Shown here: positions 50,832 through 60,238 of the stretch, one piece after another
How positions within the stretch are numbered: position 1 is the first letter of the stretch
How the letters are laid out: every line of letters begins with the position of its first letter
DNA from: Tetrahymena elliotti 4EA
Taxonomy: Eukaryota > Ciliophora > Oligohymenophorea > Hymenostomatida > Tetrahymenidae
DNA length: 64,000 nucleotides
Assembly: GCA_000231825.2 (NCBI GenBank)
Contig: JH720309.1
Location: 389,035-453,034 of the forward strand
Reading direction: 5' to 3'
Translations under genes and position numbers: made by a program
Notes under the pieces: generated by a model
What the model was told of the DNA's origin: nothing
What the model saw: only the letters and a program-made list of their open reading frames with translations
The model's database searches: none

Positions 50832-53800
50832 ATGTCAATAACAGAATTAAATATAGAGACTACTAGATGTAATTAAGGTGAAGCTATTAAATCAAAAGAT
50901 TGGGAGTCAGTAAGAAAAAAGGTTTTTTAAGATGAAGACATTTTGTGGATAGATTCATAGTTCAATATTAATGAAGCAAAAGATAAGGAAAATAACCTCA
51001 ATCTTATATAAATATTGTAAAAGTAAGAAAATTATACGAAATAAAGTAACTAGGAGAGGCTTTTACAATCATAGAGTCTTAGTATAAAGAGTTAAAATAC
51101 CAGGAGATTAAATTTCTTCACAAAAAAAAGCTCTAGTAGAACTAAAACTATTGAGCACGAAACATCACATTTAAATGAAACAACATGTTTTAATTATTTA
51201 TAAAATGAAATATTACTAAAAGATTTATAATAGCAATAACTAATATCCAAATAAAATGGGAGTAAAATTAACAAACTAATAGAAATTAATAAATAGTTTA
51301 TTAAAATGATTGTTATGATTTCTAAAATTAAACTAAAAATGAGACATTTTTTTTAACACTTTACAAGTATTAAAAGATCAAGGCTACTTAGCTAAGATAT
51401 TCGTATATTGATAAACGATTAGAGTGATTTTATATAGAACAAGGAAGATATTTTAAGAGTTAGCTCAAATGTTTATAAAAAAAGCGAATCCTGTAATAAA
51501 TTTGAAATTCCTCTATTCAGTATTTCTACCTCAACTGGTTTTTACATGAAGCTCATATTAGTACTTTTAAGTATTGCTTATATGTTTTTGCTATCAATTT
51601 TTTTGGTTTTTTCAGTCAATGATAACTTTTCAAAATTTATTTGCTAAACTATAAATTTTGTGTGGCTGATTGATGTTTTCTTCAGTTTTAATTCTTAAGC
51701 TTATTAAGGTACTGTATTAATAACAGAAAGAGGAAAAGCCATGAAAATTTACATTTAAAAAAAGCTTTTCTTTGATTTGATTCCTTTTATGTTGAATTCT
51801 CAACTCGAAAATTTATAAGTTCCTTTCTTTTAATCATTTTAATTTCTAAAAGTTCTTAACATTTATTCTGATTTAAAGTACATCTAATTGCAGTTATGTA
51901 TGAGAGTAAAGCAAGGCTATATAATTTAAGTTACAAATCTTATCCTTAGACTGTTTTTTATTGGCCATATTATTGCATGTTTGTGGTACTTGATTGGGTA
52001 TCTTGAAATTAATTACTTAGAAGACCAGAATTCATGGCTAGCTTAAAGTTAGTATGCTAATGAATTTTGGTGGCAAATATATTTTTCTGCTTTATACTGG
52101 TCTTTAACTTTGATGTCTACTGGCTCTAACGTTTGTTCAGCTAATTTAGAAATAATCTTTACAACGATTATAATTTTATTTTCTGGTATAGCATTTGGAT
52201 ACATCATTACTATAATTGGAGACATTTTATCAGAAATAAATACAAAAGAAGTAAAAAAAAAATCAGATACTAACACGATTAATAATTACATGAGATAAAC
52301 TAAAATTTCTAAGTAAGTATATTTTTTATTAATATTTATTACTTGAAAAGGTATAGAAATTTTACATCCCAAATAATTCTATCAAATAAATTATTCCAAT
52401 TTTCAAATGAAAAGGAAAAAGAAGAAGCTGCTTTTTAATTTACCCACCTTAAAATAACTTATTTGATTTTTAATCTAAAGTAAATCCCTAATATTTCAAT
52501 CTCAAATAGTTTTTTTATAAAATGGAGATTTGAAGTTGATTAAAATTAATTCTTCAACTAAATATTGAATATCAGCATGTTTATTTTTATGGAAAGAAGG
52601 TTGATGAAATTAAAAATAATTTTACTTACTAATTTTTATTTTAATAGGGAATTGTCTGCGCAAGTTAATTTATATCTATAATAGTACTATCAAAATAACT
52701 TTTTTGAGGAATAACAAAACAATTAATTAGTGTTAGACAAGCTCCCTGTTGATCTGTAAGAAAGCTTAAAGAGAGAATAGTTTAAAAGTTATGCTAATTA
52801 GATTGATATCTTATTTAATAAAATATTAAACAATCAAACTTTAATGGATCTTACTTTATTCATGAAGGAGGAATTCTATTATCCAAATCAAAAGGTTAGC
52901 TTAAGTAGTAATTAATCATTAATTTTTATAACTCAAGGCTAATGTAAGAATTTTTGTTTATTTTCAATATTATTTAATGATTTATTTATTGTATTAGTGA
53001 TAGTCTATTAAGATGATGAAGGAGAGATAGAACTTAAGCAAACTAATAGTGAAAAACTGAATGTAGGTAAATACTATGGTCTTGTGGATTTTATATGTGG
53101 AGTTTCTTCTAAAAGTACAGCAAAATCTACTATGTTCACTAAAATTGTCAGGATAAATAGAGTAGATTTTATAAAAATTATTAGAAAAAATGACTTAGAA
53201 TATGAAAAATTTTGCTAATTAAAGGATAAAATTTAATATTACTCAGAATTTAAGGATATTAATTTATAATGCAGAATTTGTAACTCTTATTATCATTTAG
53301 AAAAAAATTGCGATTTGATGAACATAAATAGAAAATAAATATCATACAAATAAAAAGCCAAATAATAAGAGATATAAAAAAGAAATTATTTTAATAGAAA
53401 GAATGGAAAAATCACAACCCATTACTTATTATATGGGATTTAAATAATGAAGCATAAAAATATATCCATGATATTAAAAAATATAAAAAAACTGATATTA
53501 TTGAATTGCTTGATTTAACAATGAGCGAAACAGATGACTCATAATCTCAAGAGAGCTCTTCTAAAACACAAATATAATCATGGTAAGAAGAATCACATAA
53601 AGAATTTGAATCATCTAAATATTCTCAAGACACAACAAAATAAAAAATAGATGTGAATTTAAGAAAACAGAGTACATTAGGTAAATTGTTACCAAATAAA
53701 TAATCTTCAAAAGATGATGATGTAAGCAGAAAATTATTAAAATATGTTCAATAAAAATATTCAAAAATTAAAAAAATATAGGATCAACAAAAAGCATTAG

Positions 53801-54429
53801 ATTCAATTCCAATACATAAGCGTGATTGTGTTTCTGAATAATAGATTTAATAAAGTAATGAGCTATTTTAATACCAATCATAAACAATATTAAATGAAAA
53901 CCTTAGAGTTACTTTTAAAGATATTGAGAAAAAGAATAAATGCTAACTAGATGACAAAATAGATAATTAAAATTTTCCAAATTTAAATAAAAAATAAAGG
54001 TTTTCAATACTTTTTAAAGATAATACCACCTAAAATTAAAAATATTAATCAAGGCTAAGCTGCATTATTGAAAACCCTTCTCAAAATAGCCAAAAATAAT
54101 TGGCTTAGAAATAATTTGAAAGTTCTTTTAAGATTTTCAGCTAAATACTTTAAAGCAACAATAACAATAATGGAAATAATAATAGTAATAATCATGGTGG
54201 AAACAATATAAATATATTTAAAAAATTCTAAGATTTTTAAATAATAAATTAGAAAAAAAAGAGTTTCTAGTAAATATAATTGATAGACGATGAGTTTGAT
54301 CAGCAAAAAGATTTCGAATGCTATTTTGTAATGGGGAATTTCAAAGAGATTATGCTAAAAATGCAAAGGCAATCAAAAAAGAAAATTAAGAGAGCTCATA
54401 GAAGCTTTTACATTCCCTAAAAAATTTGA
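50832..54429 (+). CDS. Cyclic-nucleotide-gated-type cation channel, copy E, internal frameshift
   Basis: Exons 50832-52312, 52648-52943, 52998-53721, 53782-54429. N-terminal signature, S1 (FYMKLILVLLSIAYMFLLSIF), S5, pore loop YWSLTLMSTGSNVC, S6, C-linker, binding-like domain and knuckle CRICNSYYHLEKNC are all readable. Just after the knuckle, at 53407-53411, an A run has five A where copy B has six; the natural frame then meets TGA at 53522-53524 (767 residues). The shifted frame continues with full similarity to copy B through the acidic patch (LLDLTMSETDDS) to KIKRAHRSFYIPQKI and TGA 54427-54429. Because the change is in a homopolymer, sequencing error is a real alternative to a pseudogene. 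Closest to copy B. Confidence 0.82.
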
Positions 54430-54851
54430 AGTTTCGTTATTAATTAAAAGTTATGCCATTTAATTACTATAGTTGCTTTTTTTCTTTTCATAGATTAGTT
54501 TTATATAAATTATGTATGAACTACTCAATCATTTATAATCTAATTTTTTTTAATTCAAACAATAAATTTATTTAAAGGATAATAATAATATAAATTAACT
54601 AATTTTCCTTTTATGCGTTTAGTTGCTAAAAACTGATATCTAGACTCCAAAAATGTTAATAGTTACTTTAATTTTTATTTGATTTTTAGTTTAATTAAGT
54701 TTACATCACAAATAATTATGCTTAAATAATGATTTAAATTTGTTAGTTGAATCAGATTAAATTAATTAATAATCATTAAAAAGAATAAAATCAAAAATAA
54801 ATTTCAACAAGAGTTACTTTAATTCTTAATAATATTGCTAAAAAAATATAA
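54430..54851. other. Intergenic spacer between channel copies E and F
   Basis: AT-rich; presumed promoter of copy F. Nothing else recognised. Confidence 0.5.
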
Positions 54852-57797
54852 ATGTCCATTCAAGATATATAGATTGAATATACTCGCTAAAATTAAGGAG
54901 AAGCCATTAAGTCAAAAGAATGGGAGTAAGTGAGAAATAAGAAATTTTAAGAAGAAGAATTTTTATGGAATGACTCTTAATTGAACATAAATGGGTAGAG
55001 AGATCATAAAAAAACTCAACAAAATATTTAAATATAGTTAAATTCTAGCAACTTACAGAGATTCGATAGCTAATGCGATCATTAGTAACAATAAAATTCT
55101 ATCTTGAAGAGTGGAAATAGTCGAAGATTCTAGTATATTTCAAGGATTACCACAAGTAGAACTAAAACTAATGAAATAGATGCTTTAAACATAAATGAAA
55201 TATCAATAACAAATTAAACATAAGAATAAATGGTGTTAAAGGATTAGAGGATTTGCTCTTAAAGTTTCCGTCCTCAACTAGACTGTAAAATGAATAATAA
55301 AACAATCGGTTAAGGAAATAATAACTCAAAAGTTATGATTTTGATTACAAAATTAAAGAGGAGGTTAAAGAATTACATTTTATACTTTAATAAACTAAAG
55401 AAATCTAGATTACTTAATAATGAAATTCGTGTAATGATAAATGATAATAGTGATTCTATAGAAGCAAATGAAAGATGCATTTAAATTCTTGAGAAATATT
55501 CAAGTAAATCAAGTTTACTAACTTATCTAAAATAGATACCTCTTTTCAATCTTTCAAGCAAAACAGGATTCTATTTAAAATTAACTCTTGTTTGGCTCAA
55601 CATTATTTATTTGATTTTATTCTCAATTTTTATTGTCTTTTAAGTAAAAGACAGTTTCTCAAAAAAAGTTTTCTCAATTATTAATTTTGTTTGGATAGTT
55701 GAATTAACTTTCAATTTTAATAGCTAAATTCAGTAAGACACAGAAATTATTACTAGCAGAGGAAAAGCCTTCTTACTGTATGTAAAAAAAAGATTCTTAT
55801 TTGACATTCTTCCTTTGATTTTAAATTCTTAATTAGAATAGACTTCTTCAACCCTTCTATTTTAAATACTGCAATTTCTCAAGTTATTTAACATCAATCA
55901 TGATTTGAAATATATTTAATTACAACTTTTTATAAAATCAGTTTTGTTAAAATTATTTTTATTTTGATTCTAAAGAACAGTTAGCTATTTCTCAAATAAC
56001 TTTTAGGAAATAAATAGTTTATTAAAATAATATTTTTAAAAAGAGAACTTTAGGCAAATGTAAATCTATACATTCAGCAATACAATCAAAATAATTTTTA
56101 AGAAGAACAATAAAATAAGTAAGAAGTAATAAGTAAATTATCTGGTGATCTATAAGAAAGCTTGAAAAGGGAACAGTTTAAAGATATAATTCCACAAATA
56201 TATTATTTGTTTAATAAAATTATAAATATAAATGCTCTCTTAGATCTGACTCTTCACATTGAGGAGGAATTCTACTTACCGAATTAGAAACTTAAATTTG
56301 ATAATGATCAATACCTCGTTTTTATAGTAAAAGGAGAGTGTAATTTTTTATTATTATTTATTATTTTTTTAATTAATTAATAATTCAATTTTTATAAAGT
56401 GGAAGCTTATAATTGCAGCTAGGAAAAAGAGGATTCAAGAAGTATCACTAATAAATAGAGGTTTGGAATAGGATAAAATTTAGGAGTAATAGATTTTATT
56501 ACAGGAATATCCTCTAATTAGGAAGTTAAATCTAGTAAATTTACTCATATTGTTAAATTAAATAGAGTAGATTTTATCTAAATTGTTAAGTAGGATGAAT
56601 AGGAGTATTAAAAATTTTGTGAATTAAGAGATAAAATATTATTTTATTCAAATTTTTAGGATCTTAACATTTAATGCAAGTTTTGTAATTCTAACTTTCA
56701 CTTAGATTTCAACTGCAATTAGGTTAATATAGATAAAAAATAAATCTATTATAAATAGAAAGTAAATCAATAAGAGACTTAAAGAAGAGTTTTTTATTCA
56801 AGAAAAAATATAAAAAACAGCAATCCACTATTTATTTAATTTATTATCAATTAGCATGCACAAGTACTGGTAGATGATTTTAAAAAATAAAAAAAAATGG
56901 ATATTTTAGAATAGCTCAATATTACATTTAGTGAGTCAGAGACAGCATCTTCAGATTAAAATACAGAAAATGAAGATTAATCCTAAAAGTATTAATCATA
57001 AAAGGAAATAGAGATTTTTAAAAGTTCTTTAAATAATATTTCCTATAAAAATGATAATGGTTATAGAAAGTAAAGCATATTTGCAACAAATAAACAATCA
57101 ATTAAAGATTTAGAAGTAAAAAAGTTTTATATTTACTTTTTATTAATTTTTATTTATTAAATTTAATTAGGACCAGTAAAAAGAAGGAGATTCGAATACA
57201 GCATCTTTTTAAGAATAAAGTATTGATAAGCTGAATCTAAATGGCCTAGAAATATTTAAGTAAAACTCTCTTACAGTTATGAATGAAAACTAAAAAGTAA
57301 CTTTCAAAGATATTGATAAAGTTAATAAAGAACTCTCTGAAGAGAGACTGGATAGCTAAAATACAATTAAGCAAAATAGAAAATAGCCTTACTAAGGATC
57401 AAGGAAAAGCATTAAAAATGTAAGCTAAAAATTTATACCAAGATTATCTTGTTTCTAAGATAACTCAGATAATAACTCAAAAGAAAATTTAAAATCCTAA
57501 CTAAATAAACTCATGGATAACTTCAAATTACTTAATTAAACTATTAGTAACTCTAACAAAAACAGAAAATACTCCACCTTTTACTTTAATCCCGTTTAGG
57601 AAGTTTAAGAGAATAGCTATAAACCTTAAAAATACAACTAAAGTTAAATGATGCTTTATGACTTTGATCTGTTGAGAGACTTCTAATACTATTTTCCACT
57701 TGGAAATTCTAAAGAAATCCTCTTAAAATAAAAAAATTAAATCAAGAAAAAATTTAGAAGAACAAATGTTAGCTTTTTATTCTAAAATAAATTATGA
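54852..57797 (+). CDS. Channel-derived protein lacking S5-pore-S6, copy F
   Basis: Exon 1 matches copies C and D from the start through S1 (KLTLVWLNIIYLILFSIFIV), S2, S3 and S4 (NINHDLKYIQLQL), then diverges at about 55929: the roughly 430 bases coding S5, pore and S6 are gone. Exon 2 is the usual 296 nt (56044-56339), exon 3 56400-57115, exon 4 57171-57797, all in frame, with knuckle CKFCNSNFHLDFNC and C-terminal KKFRRTNVSFLF. A GT at 55946 in phase 2 can splice to 56044, giving an uninterrupted 910-residue product with a voltage-sensor-like part joined to the cytosolic domains. If unspliced, translation stops at the TGA just after FLF, near 55965. It cannot conduct by itself; it may be regulatory or a pseudogene, but the rest shows no damage. 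Confidence 0.8.
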
Positions 57798-58228
57798 AAT
57801 TTCTAGGACAATATTATTTATTTTGTTTTTTCATATTTACATTTTAAGTATTATTATTGATTAATAATTTAAAATATTGCATTCAAATAAAAAATTTATC
57901 TTAAAATAACTTTAGCATGTAAACCCTTTTTGAAGATAAATAAAAGCTGATTGCTTATTGTTTGATTTTTTTTAAAGCTCGTTATACTTATTAAAAAAGC
58001 AACTACAAAAAAAACTAACATCGAAACACTTTTTGGAAGAATTTTTATTAAAAATTAATTATATCAAATCAAGTTCATTCATATTTAGTTTAAATTAAAA
58101 ATAAGGCTAAAAACTGATTAAAATAAGGCAAGAAATACAAAGAAAAAACTTATTTAAACATATAAATAAATTACTTAAAAAATTTAAGAATCCAATATTT
58201 TTTATTTTTAAAAAATATTATGTTTTTA
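57798..58228. other. Intergenic spacer downstream of the channel array
   Basis: AT-rich, no feature recognised; end of the W/channel array. Confidence 0.5.
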
Positions 58229-58233
58229 TGGGT

Positions 58234-59060
58234 TTAAAAATACCCCTCAATTAAATAATTTTTACAGTCTGAGCCAGAAGCTGCATATTACTAAATATTT
58301 AGCTTATATTGACTCAAGCTCAATTGAGCTATCTTTATTTTGAGCCCAGCTCAATCATATTTTTTTTGAAAAAAAAAACTCTAGACAGCTCATGAGCTGT
58401 CTAGAAATAATATTTTTAAGATTTGTTTAATTTATTAGTTAAAATACAACATAAAATGCCAAAAAATATTTTAAATTTGCAAATAAAAATATTAATTAAT
58501 TTAAAAGCTCCTTAGTTAGTGATTATCTTTTGTTCGTAATGATTTTAGCTGCTAATAAAAAGGTTATTTCTGATTCAATTTAAGTAAATTATATATTTAA
58601 AACTAAACATGTAAGAATTGACAAAATTGGGAGTTGCTATTAATTATTATTCCACTCAAATTAATTAAATTTTAAACGCCAACAATTTATAACTTTAAAT
58701 AGACATCAATCTCATTAAATTATTTTTTTTCTTTCTGCTTTTAGTATATGTGTATTCAGAAATACCTGTAACTATTATTTTACCATTATTAATTTGAGCT
58801 ACTAATTTTTAGGTCTGAAAAGTATCTTTTGATTCTATTTTTCTTCATCTTTTCTAAAATTATGAGAAAATTTTATAAATTTTAATGTTTTTTTTTCTCT
58901 TCATTACCAAATAAAGGCGAATCAGCTTGAGCTAAAAAATTATTGGCTCAGCTGTAATACTAATTTTAAAAGATTGGCTCATCTTAGCTCATGTATATTT
59001 AGATTGAGCCAAGTCATAAGCTAGCAAGTAGATTTGGTTCATCTGACCATTGGTATTTTT
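58234..59060. mobile_element. Inverted-repeat element (MITE-like), non-coding
   Basis: The ends carry TAAAAATACC (58235-58244) and its complement GGTATTTTTA (59051-59060), followed inward by imperfectly matching sequence over roughly 80 bases, including TAGCTTAT and GACT..GCTCAAT-like blocks. Inside are many GAGCT/AGCTC motifs and a 26-bp perfect palindrome at 58380-58405. No coding frame of note. A short non-autonomous inverted-repeat transposon is the simplest reading. A target-site duplication was not clear. Confidence 0.5.
58380..58405. repeat. 26-bp perfect palindrome
   Basis: Symmetric about GCTCATGAGC with arms reading CTAGACAGCT; preceded by a run of A. It can form a cruciform or RNA hairpin and lies inside the inverted-repeat element. 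A second, 14-bp palindrome (AGCTCAATTGAGCT) lies just upstream at about 58318-58331. Confidence 0.9.
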
Positions 59061-59062
59061 AG

Positions 59063-60238
59063 ACAAAAAAATTTGGAAAAATCAAAAATAATATTTGATT
59101 TGAAATATAGGATCCTTCAGCTACCTCTTACTCTCTAATACATGCAATAAAAGCACATGATATGAATTTTTTATGACTATTCATTCATTTAAAAAGGAGA
59201 ATTTAAACTACAAATATTTAATAAATTATTTACATTTAACCATGAGGATTTTAATTAATAAAACACATCCAAAAGTTCATTACACAATATTTAAAATAAT
59301 AAGATAATAAATCTATTGAATGAAAATTAATATAAATTAAAGTTGAATATAGAGTTAGGTATTTAGATTATCCCCATCGAAATATATCATCTTTTAATTT
59401 TTAAAAAAGTTTTGAATACCTTAAATAATATTCATTGCATGAGTATGGTGTAAGAAGTTAGATATTGGATACATTAACTAAAATAAAAATGAATAAATAT
59501 TTAGAAAAAAGCTCAGCTGAATTTCAAAAAATTTAATTAAAAATTATTTTAAAGATTTCTCTTTAATTTAAAGAGTTTTGGTATATTTTGTGTTTTCTTT
59601 TTTTACAGAATTTATTCGATAAAAATATTTTTAAAACAACTAAAAAATATCCAGTGTTTAGTGAAACAAATTTTGAACTTATCCTTTATTTGGTATTATT
59701 AAAATTTTTAGATTGTTTTAATCAGGGTTATTCTTAATAAAGTGCTATTTAGAATAACCCTAATATTATAGATTTTTGGTTTAATTCAAATTTTTCTATT
59801 TTAGTATTAAATGAGCTGAAACTTCTATAAATAATTTAACTGGTGGTATGTCTTTTTTTTGATGACTCTTTGGCTTATTTTAATAAAAATATTTGATTAT
59901 AAAATAAAAAGAAGTGGTTGCAACTATTATCTTTTCTTAAATAAGAAAAAACATGATAAATGAATAAATAAATTAAAAAATACTTGGTTGGTTGGTTACT
60001 ATTAAACTAAATAGGAATCAAATAAATTCAATAACATATGGTAGGAATTAAAGATGATATTTATAAATAAGAATACATGTAAATATATTAATTACTAGCA
60101 ATTGATTGTGAATAATTAATTTGTAGATTGATTAATTATCTGTAATATTGAGGGATAATTAAATACAAAAGATCTATTTTTTTTATCTGATAATTTACTT
60201 AGTTATATTCTTTTCAAGTTTCATAATTCGATATCAAT
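59063..60238. other. Intergenic spacer with one hairpin
   Basis: AT-rich spacer upstream of the coiled-coil gene; contains the hairpin at 59724-59761. No gene seen. Confidence 0.5.
59724..59761. repeat. Hairpin with 11-bp perfect stem
   Basis: AGGGTTATTCT (59724-59734) pairs with AGAATAACCCT (59751-59761) around a 16-base loop. Possible transposon end, processing signal or protein site; not near a gene end. Confidence 0.8.

Noticed and set aside
54055..54306. Minus-strand hydrophobic frame (similar at 34263-34469)
   Set aside because: Antisense to the Ser/Asn-rich tail of copies E and B; hydrophobicity arises from complementing Asn/Lys/Gln codons.
23431..57797. CRISPR-like or satellite nature of the repeated 3.5-kb units
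   Set aside because: The units are full spliced genes with spacers of different lengths, not short direct repeats.
18136..57797. W and channel genes forming one operon or fused transcript
   Set aside because: Spacers of 0.4 to over 3 kb, separate starts and stops, and ciliate biology do not support polycistronic transcription.
58234..59060. Protein-coding transposon
   Set aside because: No open frame with transposase, integrase or reverse transcriptase motifs on either strand.
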